From: a virus
Direction: 5' to 3' (one strand)
Virus record (IMG/VR): IMGVR_UViG_3300042402_001143
Coordinates: 1-34,276 of that record
DNA length: 34,276 nt
Part shown: in pieces, positions 21,309-29,577 of the stretch
Layout: each line of letters starts with the position of its first letter
Position numbering within the stretch: the first letter of the stretch is position 1
Notes under the pieces: model-generated
The model's database searches: none
What the model was told of the DNA's origin: nothing
What the model saw: the letters and a program-made list of their open reading frames with translations, nothing else
Program-made: the position numbers and the translations under genes

Positions 21309-23819
21309 TTAGCGGAAAATTGAAACACAAATATATGGAGCGTCTGTATTTGCTCCTGTTGCTCTTGCAAAAGAAAGCATTCTTGTTGCGGTAGTTGTTG
21401 GAGCAGTTGTATAAGTCGGACCAACTCCGTTTGAATTTATTGTAACCATCAAACCAGTCCCAGCATCTGTATTACTTACTTGCGAAACAACTGAATAGTT
21501 AATATCAGGCATAGCAGTTGTGAAATTCACTGTGTAGTCACCAGTGCCGTTATCTGTGATTGAGGTCACATTCCCACTTGCACGAATAGCCACAGTGCCT
21601 GTGCCATTGAAGTTTACCCATGCCCTACACATATATAAAGGTGCAGTACCAGACACAGTTGCAACTTGTGCAGAGTCAATCGTTGGCGTTGTAAGTGTTG
21701 GGCTAGTTCCAAAAACCAAAGCACCTGAACCAGTTTCACCAGTAATAGCAGAAGCTAAATTTGCAGATGATGGAGTTCCTAACCAAGTTGCAACACCAGT
21801 TCCCAATGATGTAATTCCAGTACCACCATTAGCAACAGGCAAAGTTCCAGTAACTTGAGAGGTCAGGCTTACATTTGATAATGTTCCACCTAATGTTAAA
21901 TTTCCACTTGATGTAACAGTACCGCTTAAAGAAATACCATTGACAGTACCAGTTCCTCCAACCGATGTAACAGTTCCTGCATACTGGTCATTTGATGTAA
22001 TGGTGAAGTTAGGGTAAGTACCGCTAATTGAGGTAGTTCCTGCACCTGTCAATGCAACAGTCTGATCTGGTGCTGAGTTGGTGATTGTGAAGCTAGGATA
22101 TGTTCCACTTGTACTGATACCAGTGCCAGCAGTCAATGAGACAGTTTGGTCAGGAGCAGTATTGGTGATAGTTACAGCACCAATACCGCTAGACACAGAA
22201 ATACCTGTACCAGCTACTGCTGAAGTCACGCCTGAGTTAGCAATCGTGATTGAACCAGCACCTTCAGTAATGGTTATACCTGTGCCATCAGTTAGGAAAG
22301 CATTTTCCCAAACACCAGCTACAGCATCGTAAATCAGTGTGTTGCCAGATGCTAATGATGTGAAATTCACATTTCCATCTGTTCCACCTAATACAGAGCC
22401 GTATGTCGGGCGAACAAACAATACGCCATTTGATGAGCCAACATGAACAACAGCCGCCACAAGGCAAATAGCATTAGGCACTGCTGGTTTAGTCTTAGTC
22501 AAACCACCTGTTACAGATGGGTTGTAGTAAAGAACATCACCTTGCGCCCAACTTTCTGCTCCACCAGTTGTATTGATTGACTTGACTTCACCAAAAGTAG
22601 TGACAAAAATCCAATCGTTTGTAGAACCAGTTTCAGCGGCAACACCTAAAATATAACTTGCTTGTTCTGGTTGCAATCCTGTAGCTGGTGCGGCTGTCAA
22701 TCCACCACTAGCACCAAGAGTACCAGTGAACATCAGCACTTGACCTTTAGTCGCCGCTGAAGATAACTTAACCCGATAATACAGTTCTTCACCAATGTGT
22801 TGAATCTGATTGCCATTCATCTGGAATGACAATGTTTGGAATTGATCTTCAGCGTTGTAATACAACTTACCAGTTGCGTCTGTAACTGTTGCGGCAGTAT
22901 CAAACTGAATAAAGTCAGGTGATGAAATACCACCTGTAATCCCTGTCATTGATGTGATGTTGTCGTTTGCGCCAGCAGTTGCCCAACTTTGGTCAATCTT
23001 CTGCCAAACAGTACCATTGAAAACTAACCAATCCCCTGCTTGCCAATCTGTAATGCCATCTAAGTTAGTAGAACCAGCAACAGAAACAATGTAGTAGTAG
23101 CCACTTGAGCCTGTGCTACTCGCAAGAGTTGGTGTGTTTGTAGATGCGTTCCATGTACCTTGATATGTCAGTCCACTGCCACTGACAGTAGCCCAAGATA
23201 AATCAGTGCCATTGGTAGTTAGATATTTACCAGCGTTACCTGTCTGACTAGGAATCAGGTTGTCAATTTGAGACTGTAGGGAAGCTAGAGTATCAAGTAC
23301 AGACTGAGAAGTGCCGCCACCATTAGTAATGACTTTGATGCGTTCTGCAAGGTCAGGAGCAACAACCTCACCAACATTGAGTTCAACACCAGAAGACAAT
23401 GTAATGATAAGACTACCATCAAAATCAATGCGAGCAGAGGTAACAGAAACACCATCGACACCATCCACTCCATCACGCCCATTTTGACCAGCGTCACCCT
23501 TATCACCCTTTGCGCCATCTCGACCTGCTTTTCCATCTTTGCCATCCCTTCCATCTGTGCCGTTGATACCATCACGACCATCTTTGATAGAAGCAACACG
23601 CTTTTCAATGGCATTGCCAACATCGTCAAACCGAGAACGAATGTCAGATTCAATCTTCTTGAGGGCTTGGACAACCAAGTCGACATTCTCGCCAATCTTC
23701 TTCTTTTGAACTTCTTTGGCTTCGGCAACAGTAGATTTAATGCCTTCAAGAACAGCCATCTGCTGTTCAGGAGTCATGTTCTTAAGGATTAACTCCTTGG
23801 CGAGTTTTTCTACATCCAT
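21309..23819 (-). CDS. Collagen-like tail fibre
   Basis: 836 residues. The N-terminal part (1-78) is a charged coiled coil. About 79-124 is a collagen-like Gly-X-Y run (KDGRDGINGTDGRDGKDGKA and on), which should trimerise. A long Thr/Ser/Gly-rich beta region follows, with near repeats TVSLTAGTGISTSGTYPSFT and TVALTGAGTTSISGTYPNFT. The C-terminal domain (CRAWVNFNGTGTVAIRASGN to the end) matches a tip domain seen in many tail fibres as I remember it. Its start overlaps the portal stop. It is the likely host-recognition fibre. Confidence 0.8.
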   Translation of the reverse strand: MDVEKLAKELILKNMTPEQQMAVLEGIKSTVAEAKEVQKKKIGENVDLVVQALKKIESDIRSRFDDVGNAIEKRVASIKDGRDGINGTDGRDGKDGKAGRDGAKGDKGDAGQNGRDGVDGVDGVSVTSARIDFDGSLIITLSSGVELNVGEVVAPDLAERIKVITNGGGTSQSVLDTLASLQSQIDNLIPSQTGNAGKYLTTNGTDLSWATVSGSGLTYQGTWNASTNTPTLASSTGSSGYYYIVSVAGSTNLDGITDWQAGDWLVFNGTVWQKIDQSWATAGANDNITSMTGITGGISSPDFIQFDTAATVTDATGKLYYNAEDQFQTLSFQMNGNQIQHIGEELYYRVKLSSAATKGQVLMFTGTLGASGGLTAAPATGLQPEQASYILGVAAETGSTNDWIFVTTFGEVKSINTTGGAESWAQGDVLYYNPSVTGGLTKTKPAVPNAICLVAAVVHVGSSNGVLFVRPTYGSVLGGTDGNVNFTSLASGNTLIYDAVAGVWENAFLTDGTGITITEGAGSITIANSGVTSAVAGTGISVSSGIGAVTITNTAPDQTVSLTAGTGISTSGTYPSFTITNSAPDQTVALTGAGTTSISGTYPNFTITSNDQYAGTVTSVGGTGTVNGISLSGTVTSSGNLTLGGTLSNVSLTSQVTGTLPVANGGTGITSLGTGVATWLGTPSSANLASAITGETGSGALVFGTSPTLTTPTIDSAQVATVSGTAPLYMCRAWVNFNGTGTVAIRASGNVTSITDNGTGDYTVNFTTAMPDINYSVVSQVSNTDAGTGLMVTINSNGVGPTYTTAPTTTATRMLSFARATGANTDAPYICVSIFR

Positions 23820-25894
23820 TATTCAGTACCAGTTTGTGCAGAACTTAATTGCTTGGTCAATTGGTTGAGGAAATCTTCTTCCATGCCTGAAATCTTGTTG
23901 TTTTTCTCTGCCATTTGCAGTTCAACAATCTTAGACTTGTTCTTGATGTCAGCTTCCTTCAACATCAATTCGGCAATCTTAACTCTCTTATCGAACTCTT
24001 TGGAAGCTAAGTCATCTTGGTTAGGCAGATTCTTTGTCACAGCCGCCATGTTCTTGGCTTGTACTTCTTGTGGCATTAACTGAGCCTCAACCATCAATTT
24101 CTGTGCTTCAGCCCTGTTTTGCTCAGCCGCAGTAGTGTTTACAGCAATTTGAGCCTGTGCCGCTTGGATAGCCAACTGCTGTTGAGCCTGTTGCATCTGC
24201 TGTTGCTCAGGATTTGGTTGCATCATCTCATCCAACTTAGCAATCAACTCCATTCTGTTGCTCAAACTAGAGTTTGAAACGATACCTTTGAGGATAATCG
24301 GCAAAACAGGAGTCTCAGCACCCAAAGTCTGCAACAAACCAATGAATTGTTGTTGTTCATACTCACGAGCAATGATGCCCAAGGTGGCAGTAGGCACAAA
24401 ATTCATGTCCACAGAGGGATAACGCTCTGGGTCAAACTGCATATAGCGGAAAGCCGCCTTCTTGATGAATGGAATCAAGAAATCTTCTTGGAAATTCACC
24501 AATGTACGCTTGTATTTCTTGATGATGGAGGCTACTGCCATTGACATACCACCACCATCACGAGCAGATTGGCTAACCATACCCTGAGAGTCCAGAGTTC
24601 CAGTGGCTTGCAACAGCATACGCTCAAATTCTTTGGCAGTTGCTAGGTTGTTGGGGTCACTTTGACCAAACTTGAATGGATAAAGAATCTCTGACGGTGC
24701 GCCATTGGTAAGGATTGCTTTTCCGGGCTTTATCTCAAACTTCATACCCCTTGGAAGACGAGTTGCATCCATCGCAATCATGGGAGAAGTGGTCAATGCC
24801 AGTGAATCCAAGTGACTACGGGTCTGTGCATCAATGGCTTTTTGCATATTGAATGCTTTTTCCACTGTCCCACGACCCAATAAGCGGTTGGGAACGGTAT
24901 CGTCTTGGTAAGACAGAACAGGTCTGTCTTTCATCATGTAAGGGTTTTCCTCAGCCTTAAGCAATAAACCATCGTTGGCAATCACAACAATGGCTTCCAC
25001 CATATCGGTGTAGTCTTCGGCATAGGAATTGTCAGGAAACAACTCAACAATGTCCTTGTTTTCCTCTAAGTTGTTCAAATACTCACGGGGTACTAACCCG
25101 TAGTAGGTCAACAGCAATACCTTCTCATCTTGGTACTGCGATACTTCTTGGGTAGGTTCAAGATCGGTGTCTTCGTAGGTGGGCGTGATGTCTACTTTGC
25201 GGTAGATGCCTCTCTCGATTCCTTCAACAACCTTGTGTATTGAGACATACTTCTCAATAGCCACGCCCATACAGTCATCAATGGAAGTACCGTTGGGGTC
25301 AAAGAGGAAGTTCTTGGGGTTAACAGGCATGATCTTGACTGCAATCCTGTCTCTTTCCATGACCCCAATTGCCGCCTGTCCTTGCATATTGGGAATAGGC
25401 TGAGTGGCAGGGATAAATTCTTTTTCAGTTTTGACAATAATCTCGCCAATGCCTGTTCCATAGATTTCAGCCATCAACTCGATCTGATCGATAGATTTTC
25501 TGATTTTGTCTTTTTTGAAGTCTTCCATCAGTTGAGCCTTGATTAACTCAACATCGATGGGGTTGCCGTTCACATCTTGGATATTGTCTTCAATGTCAAA
25601 GAACTCGCCTTGACCAAAGATTGCTTCCATGATTTCAGCATGACGAGTCTCAACTGCTTGTTGTGTGGCAGGGGTGACGATACGGCTACGCTCTGACTCA
25701 CGAGTCTTGTCTTCTACAGCCCATTGACCTCGGAAGATGCGTTCGTATTCAAGCCAATCAGGGAGGAAGTTTGTGTCTCGGTAGTCACGCCATTTGGTGC
25801 AATGGTCGGTAACAAATGCTGTCAGTTCTTTATCAGCCTCAGTAGGCTCATAAAATTCGTTTTGTTCAAGTTTGACTTGTTTATCTGTTGCCAT
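23819..25894 (-). CDS. Portal protein
   Basis: 691 residues, P22-like size. The N-terminus contains RIFRGQWAVEDKTRESERSR and QQAVETRHAEIMEAIFGQGE, typical of large podovirus portals. The middle has FLFDPNGTSIDDCMGVAIE and a DRPVLSYQDDTVPNRLLGRG segment. The C-terminus is a long Gln/Ala-rich coiled barrel (QQQMQQAQQQLAIQAAQAQI). It forms the dodecameric DNA entry ring and works with the terminase one gene upstream. Its stop overlaps the fibre start. Confidence 0.85.
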   Translation of the reverse strand: MATDKQVKLEQNEFYEPTEADKELTAFVTDHCTKWRDYRDTNFLPDWLEYERIFRGQWAVEDKTRESERSRIVTPATQQAVETRHAEIMEAIFGQGEFFDIEDNIQDVNGNPIDVELIKAQLMEDFKKDKIRKSIDQIELMAEIYGTGIGEIIVKTEKEFIPATQPIPNMQGQAAIGVMERDRIAVKIMPVNPKNFLFDPNGTSIDDCMGVAIEKYVSIHKVVEGIERGIYRKVDITPTYEDTDLEPTQEVSQYQDEKVLLLTYYGLVPREYLNNLEENKDIVELFPDNSYAEDYTDMVEAIVVIANDGLLLKAEENPYMMKDRPVLSYQDDTVPNRLLGRGTVEKAFNMQKAIDAQTRSHLDSLALTTSPMIAMDATRLPRGMKFEIKPGKAILTNGAPSEILYPFKFGQSDPNNLATAKEFERMLLQATGTLDSQGMVSQSARDGGGMSMAVASIIKKYKRTLVNFQEDFLIPFIKKAAFRYMQFDPERYPSVDMNFVPTATLGIIAREYEQQQFIGLLQTLGAETPVLPIILKGIVSNSSLSNRMELIAKLDEMMQPNPEQQQMQQAQQQLAIQAAQAQIAVNTTAAEQNRAEAQKLMVEAQLMPQEVQAKNMAAVTKNLPNQDDLASKEFDKRVKIAELMLKEADIKNKSKIVELQMAEKNNKISGMEEDFLNQLTKQLSSAQTGTE

Positions 25895-25898
25895 AGTG

Positions 25899-26552
25899 CT
25901 ACCTTAAAGATGAATCTATTGTATTTCCCATTGGGTCAGAATAGAAAATTTTGTTAACTAGCCTGTTAAAAATTCCATTTTCATCTGTGGGTGTTTTTTG
26001 TCTGCGAGCTAAGTCTCGCATAATTGCCGCTTCTTGAGCCATTGTTGCATCAATATGCGGAGAAGATGGTTGAACAGGATATAAAGCATTTGTCGCAAAA
26101 TTTCCTACCCCAAATGATCTTAGTTCGTTTGGACTTTTTCTATATTCATTCATGCCAGTCAAAGGCATTTTTGTTTCTTCTCTAAATTTTGTAAAAGCAT
26201 CATAAAACTGTTGCTCATCATTTGATCTTAAATTTTTAGGAATCAATTGAATAGACATAGCTTTATTTGCAAGTACGCCATCTAAAGCATGATTTAATTC
26301 ATGTGGATAAATAGCTTCTGTTGCGCCTTTTCCTAAATTTATTCTAAGCAAATTTTTCCATGCATCAAAAGAGCCATACGCATCATTTGGCAATTCTTTA
26401 AATTCTGCTTGTGTTTTAGGGTATGCGTTGTTTTTTAAAAGCAACGATACAAGTTCATTCAGCGTGGTATTTGGCGTATTTATTTCCTTGGCATACTTTT
26501 CTTCAAGTGTGCCTTTTGGAATTTTATACTGCTCAAATAATCCAGTTGCCAT
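25899..26552 (-). CDS. Putative metallopeptidase-like protein (HELNH) between terminase and portal
   Basis: 217 residues. A zincin-type HELNH motif sits at residues 84-88 (YPHELNHALDG). A later YRKSPNELRSFG (Glu143) could supply the third ligand, as in gluzincin-like domains of large phage polyvalent proteins. The DNA is visibly richer in A/T than terL and portal on either side, suggesting later acquisition. The ATG abuts the terL stop. A protease or an anti-host factor is possible; a maturation protease is not required by the P22-type plan. Activity is unproven. Confidence 0.55.
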   Translation of the reverse strand: MATGLFEQYKIPKGTLEEKYAKEINTPNTTLNELVSLLLKNNAYPKTQAEFKELPNDAYGSFDAWKNLLRINLGKGATEAIYPHELNHALDGVLANKAMSIQLIPKNLRSNDEQQFYDAFTKFREETKMPLTGMNEYRKSPNELRSFGVGNFATNALYPVQPSSPHIDATMAQEAAIMRDLARRQKTPTDENGIFNRLVNKIFYSDPMGNTIDSSLR

Positions 26553-27812
26553 TTATATCCCCGAAATTACATCTAGTGGTTGCCACTCATCTTCATCATC
26601 TTGTTCAAAGTATGTGGTGACAGCAAGTTGGTCGATGTATGACAAAGAGTCGGGTAAGTCATCATGTACACCATTGGCAGGGAACATTAAGAGTTGGTCT
26701 TTGAATTCATCCCAATCTTCCTCAGAGTTCAGCACAATGCGCCCATGCTCAAACCGCCCTTGGAGACTCCAGATAATCCTGTCTGTCTTTTTCCTGTTGC
26801 CATGCGTTAAGTCAACTATGTGTGAATATACATTATTTTTCCGCATTAAGTCACTCAAATATGGCAAAACTGCATTTTTTAACGCTCCCCTCTCAATTCC
26901 AACTGCCAAAGGGCGGTATTCCCTCATTTTTAGCAGAATCGTGGCGGCTGTCTCCCTGATGTCCCACCGACCATAAGCAATCTCTTTGACAAACCACTTC
27001 CCATCATCTGTCACCTTGACCACAGAAATAGCAGTCTGATCTAGTCTTTTCTTAGAATTGGCGGCTTGTTTGGCAACTTCCTCAAATCCAGCCAAGTCCA
27101 CAGCAATGTAGTAGCTACCATAGTCAGGTTCTACCCCATACTTCAGCCATTCTTCTTTGAAGACATCCGAGCCAGCGTTGTCAAAGGATGCCATGTACTC
27201 TTGCTTGAAAGCAAAGGTAGAGAGAGTTTTCTTGGCAGATTCAATCTCAGTTGGGTCAATCAGGGGGTTGTCTTTGGTGGTGAAGTGCCAACTTTTCCAG
27301 TCGGGGTCGGTTTCTGATTTTCCGAGTTTAAAAATGTCATAGAAAAAGTTACGACCTTTGGGAGTTCCGATGAACATTGCCCGACCTTTTTTGTCTGACA
27401 GCGAAGCACGAATGACTTGCTCCCATGCTTCTGGTTTGATGTCGGCAACCTCGTCAAGCACAGCGTAGGTGAGTGACACGCCTCGCAAAGTATCTGGTCT
27501 ATCCGCACCTCTAACATAGATTTTTGCTCCGTTTATCAGGGTGATGTCCATGTTATTGATGTGGCTTGACTGAATAACCTCTCTACCCAACTCCATCAAG
27601 ACATCCCAAATAATCTGTCTGGCTTGACCATTGGTAGGTGCAACATACAGCACAGCAGAGCCAGCAGTACATTGGAGTCCTTCAATCAGGAGGGTAACGG
27701 CTGACAGGCGTGACTTACCACATCTTCGACCAGCGGCAATGACTTTAAACCTTGTTTTATCAGCAAAGACTTCTTGTTGCCAAGGGAGGAGACTGAAGTT
27801 CAAATCAGACAT
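26553..27812 (-). CDS. terL: Terminase large subunit
   Basis: 419 residues. Walker A is AAGRRCGKSR (26-35) and Walker B is YAVLDE (116-121), with GTPKGRN after it as motif III. The C-terminal nuclease has YIAVDLAG (near 233), VGIERGALKNAV and DDLPDSLSY (from 384), supplying the acidic triad. It pumps DNA into the prohead and cuts it. ATP-dependent packaging with headful cutting is expected for this family, fitting the permuted ends. The small subunit gene overlaps its start by eight bases. Confidence 0.95.
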   Translation of the reverse strand: MSDLNFSLLPWQQEVFADKTRFKVIAAGRRCGKSRLSAVTLLIEGLQCTAGSAVLYVAPTNGQARQIIWDVLMELGREVIQSSHINNMDITLINGAKIYVRGADRPDTLRGVSLTYAVLDEVADIKPEAWEQVIRASLSDKKGRAMFIGTPKGRNFFYDIFKLGKSETDPDWKSWHFTTKDNPLIDPTEIESAKKTLSTFAFKQEYMASFDNAGSDVFKEEWLKYGVEPDYGSYYIAVDLAGFEEVAKQAANSKKRLDQTAISVVKVTDDGKWFVKEIAYGRWDIRETAATILLKMREYRPLAVGIERGALKNAVLPYLSDLMRKNNVYSHIVDLTHGNRKKTDRIIWSLQGRFEHGRIVLNSEEDWDEFKDQLLMFPANGVHDDLPDSLSYIDQLAVTTYFEQDDEDEWQPLDVISGI

Positions 27813-28197
27813 CTTTGCTTTCTATATCTTCAGCTTCTATAGGGTTTTCACCAATGACTACGCCACCAATTCCTGAGATTGTGATGTTGACAGCGGAGCG
27901 TTGTTTTCCTTCTTTTTCAAACAAGGAGACAGGAAGCATTCTGTCCATACAGAGTTTGAGTGCCGCCATTTGAGCAGGGTGTTCATCATTCATGGCAATC
28001 TCGACTGCCTTGTAGACAACATTAGAACCAGCACTGTTTATCAGGAGTTCTTTGAGTTCTTTGATTTTCTGTTGTTCAGTCTTGGGTAAGACGAGTGCCG
28101 CAGGGTTGTCTGCGTACTTTGATAAGGTCATCTTTCCTGTGCCACGAGGTCTACCCTTTTTCTTCAGGTTATCAGGAAGTGCATCTACAGCGTTCAT
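27805..28197 (-). CDS. terS: Putative terminase small subunit
   Basis: 130 residues. A basic N-terminus (LKKKGRPRGTGKMTLSKYAD) could bind DNA. The helical middle contains NSAGSNVVYKAVEIAMNDEH and AALKLCMDRMLPVSLFEKEG, a pattern seen in small terminases next to this type of large subunit. An acidic tail (EAEDIESKDV) follows. It is the first gene of the late operon. No leftward promoter stands out clearly in front. Confidence 0.7.
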   Translation of the reverse strand: MNAVDALPDNLKKKGRPRGTGKMTLSKYADNPAALVLPKTEQQKIKELKELLINSAGSNVVYKAVEIAMNDEHPAQMAALKLCMDRMLPVSLFEKEGKQRSAVNITISGIGGVVIGENPIEAEDIESKDV

Positions 28198-28231
28198 CTT
28201 TTGTCCAACAGAATGGGAAGTTAGTACGCAC

Positions 28232-28260
28232 TTTACACGAGAATCAGATTCTTGTATAGT
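28232..28260 (+). promoter_or_regulatory. Rightward sigma70-like promoter
   Basis: TTTACA (28232-28237), a 17-base spacer and TATAGT (28255-28260) match the consensus well. Predicted start is near 28267. It faces away from terS and into the structured leader and the gene at 28362. Confidence 0.7.
28240..28252. promoter_or_regulatory. 13-base palindrome in promoter spacer, candidate operator
   Basis: AGAATCAGATTCT is a perfect dyad (six-base arms, one central base) lying exactly between the -35 and -10 boxes. A protein bound there would block the promoter. Repressor identity unknown; the small ribbon-helix-helix-like proteins are candidates. Confidence 0.5.
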
Positions 28261-28266
28261 GGAGGT

Positions 28267-28361
28267 AAGTCTGATTGCGCCAGACTATGAGCCTTTTAGA
28301 AGTGGTACAGCCTCGGGAGTTCTCGGGGGCGCAACTGTGCCACCCCTAAAGGGCTTTTTTT
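28267..28361 (+). ncRNA. Structured leader/attenuator ending in a terminator-like hairpin
   Basis: Predicted transcript from the promoter at 28232. Hairpin 1: AGTCTG (28268-28273) with CAGACT (28281-28286). Long hairpin: AGCCTTTTAG (28290-28299) with CTAAAGGGCT (28346-28355), stacked on GTGGTACAG (28302-28310) with CTGTGCCAC (28335-28343), each with one GU pair. Seven T residues follow (28355-28361), then the ATG of the next gene. The AAAGGG ribosome site lies in the closing stem. This could be an attenuator, a translation switch or a short sRNA. Confidence 0.6.
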
Positions 28362-28586
28362 ATGGCAATTCAACTAACACCTGAAGAACTGGCAAAACAG
28401 CGTCAGCGCAAAGAAATAGCGCAAGCACTGGAATCTTGGGGAAAAGGTTTGGCAGAGAAGTTGGCAAAAGACAGGATAGACAAGAGAAAAGTCACAAATC
28501 CCAAGAAGATTAAGGTCTACGAAAAAGGCGCAAAACAAGAAGCAAGAAAGATTCTCAAAGCATTTGATGATGGGATGATTTTCTAG
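28362..28586 (+). CDS. Small basic helical protein
   Basis: 74 residues, very rich in Lys, Glu and Ala: MAIQLTPEELAKQRQRKEIA, then KRKVTNPKKIKVYEKGAKQE. No named family. The only plausible ribosome site (AAAGGG, eight bases upstream) is inside the terminator-like stem described above. Expression therefore seems to be controlled by the leader. Its last codons contain the -35 element of the following promoter. Confidence 0.65.
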   Translation: MAIQLTPEELAKQRQRKEIAQALESWGKGLAEKLAKDRIDKRKVTNPKKIKVYEKGAKQEARKILKAFDDGMIF

Positions 28587-28592
28587 TATAGT
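28564..28592 (+). promoter_or_regulatory. Second rightward promoter candidate
   Basis: TTGATG (28564-28569), 17 bases, TATAGT (28587-28592). The -10 box and spacing are identical to the promoter at 28232. Predicted start is near 28599, at the edge of the multi-helix segment that follows. Confidence 0.55.
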
Positions 28593-28602
28593 GTCAACAA
28601 AA

Positions 28603-28755
28603 GGAGTGTCGGTTTTGCTACCCGACTCGACAGAGGGCAATCCTGTAAACCCCTGTTATGACCGCTTGGAAGCTGGTATGCCATCGTAGTGACTACGCCG
28701 CACAAGATAAACCAGAATAAGCCTAGAAGTAGGCTCTCCTAGTGGCAGACACTCT
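28603..28755 (+). ncRNA. Candidate structured RNA
   Basis: The ends pair (GGAGTGTC 28603-28610 with GACACTCT 28748-28755, including a GU). Inside are local hairpins: CAG(A)GGG 28631-28637 with CCCCTG 28650-28655; ACCGCT 28661-28666 with AGC(T)GGT 28671-28677; CGTA 28685-28688 with TACG 28694-28697; AGCCTA 28720-28725 with TAGGCT 28730-28735 around GAAG. It has no good open frame and is preceded by a promoter. It is not a tRNA. No terminator is evident behind it. Function unknown. Confidence 0.45.
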
Positions 28756-28967
28756 AATCAGCTTTCTGTTAAACATTATTTTACCTATACAAGCTATCGG
28801 GTAGCCGCCTTGCGCCCAAATGAAACTTAAAGACACACCTCACTGATTACCCCTTTTTTCCAATTCAACCTTGCTTATTTTGTTGGACAGCATGATTTAG
28901 CTTCTCGTGTGCGGAGGAGGGTTCACAAATATTTACAACACCACACCTACCCCCTCCCCCCCCATGA

Positions 28968-29048
28968 AGTAAGTACACACTTACAAGTAAGCGCACACTA
29001 ACCTACCCAGTAAGCACTTACTAACATAATGGTTAGTAAGCACTAACA
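28968..29048. repeat. Iteron-like tandem repeats
   Basis: Four degenerate copies of about 17-20 bases built on AGTAAGCNCAC and CTAAC follow one another: AAGTAAGTACACACTTAC, AAGTAAGCGCACACTAAC, CAGTAAGCACTTACTAAC and TTAGTAAGCACTAACATA. A related fragment occurs at 31671. Spacing and strand are regular enough for protein-binding iterons. Confidence 0.5.
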
Positions 29049-29325
29049 TATGTGTTGGATTATTTCCACAAAGCAAGTGCTTGGTTGGTAGATAGGGGCG
29101 ATGTACCATAATGCGAACACTAATGAGAATCATTCGCATATGCACAAACACAATTAAATGCAAACTATTGATAACAGATTATCGATAGGTTATTTATATG
29201 GTGCAAAGTGGTGCAGAGTGTTCACTAACATCACCTAATCAGTGCATGATTTTATGATGTGAAATGCAATGCACCAAGTTGGATTTTCCACAATACGAAA
29301 TTCCTTATAAATCAATAGGTTAGTA

Positions 29326-29379
29326 GTGTCTGACACTTGGCATGGTGTTTGCATAGTATTTATTGTCCGATGTTGGACA
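29326..29379 (+). promoter_or_regulatory. Promoter/operator candidate for the right accessory genes
   Basis: CTGACA (29330-29335), 18 bases, TAGTAT (29354-29359) is a plausible promoter. The palindrome AGTGTCTGACACT overlaps its -35 box, and a second dyad TGTCC-N6-GGACA (29364-29379) lies at the expected start. The gene at 29401 follows directly. Confidence 0.4.
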
Positions 29380-29400
29380 GCAAACTAAACAGGTGTGAAT

Positions 29401-29577
29401 ATGAAACAGTTTCCAACTTATGAATCAATCCCCAGTAACGCTATTTATCTGGGCAGTGAAAGTGGCGATGGTTCGATGGGTGAAACCCTTGCAGACATGA
29501 TTCTAGAGGCTATAAACCCCGCTACATTTAAAGACAGTGACGGAATACGCCACTACTTTGACCTGATAACAGACTGA
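29401..29577 (+). CDS. Hypothetical small protein
   Basis: 58 residues: MKQFPTYESIPSNAIYLGSE, an acidic middle and YFDLITD at the end. ATG at 29401 follows AACAGGTGTGAAT, the leader type used elsewhere in this cluster. First gene of the right accessory operon. No family recognised. Its stop codon is part of the hairpin module that follows. Confidence 0.6.
   Translation: MKQFPTYESIPSNAIYLGSESGDGSMGETLADMILEAINPATFKDSDGIRHYFDLITD

Larger units (their letters stand above)
28756..29400. other. Non-coding origin/control-like region
   Basis: About 640 bases with no convincing gene. It holds short direct repeats of the form AGTAAGCNCACACTAAC (28968-29048), a C-run (28951-28963), the dyads ATGCGAA/TTCGCAT around 29110-29139 and GATAACAGATTATC near 29170, and two copies of a TTGGATT...TTCCACAA motif (about 29053 and 29278, near a DnaA box). 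TGTTGGACAGCA occurs at 28881 and 29371. It lies at the switch between divergent transcription units. An origin of replication is a reasonable but untested reading. Confidence 0.4.

Noticed and set aside
23285-23749. 154-codon frame inside the fibre gene
   Set aside because: Met/Leu/Val low-complexity product that mirrors the Gly-X-Y repeat in another frame; no start signal.
21309-23819. Diversity-generating retroelement target in the fibre
   Set aside because: No reverse transcriptase gene or template-repeat copy was seen elsewhere in the genome.
26428-26976. Plus-strand 182-codon frame opposite terL and the HELNH gene
   Set aside because: Antisense to two well-supported genes, Ser/Phe-rich, no ribosome site or neighbour coupling; typical shadow.
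28603-28755. tRNA in the structured segment
   Set aside because: No cloverleaf with a T-loop GGTTCGAATCC-type sequence or CCA-type acceptor arrangement.
28861-29400. CRISPR array in the repeat region
   Set aside because: Repeats are short, degenerate and without regular unique spacers.
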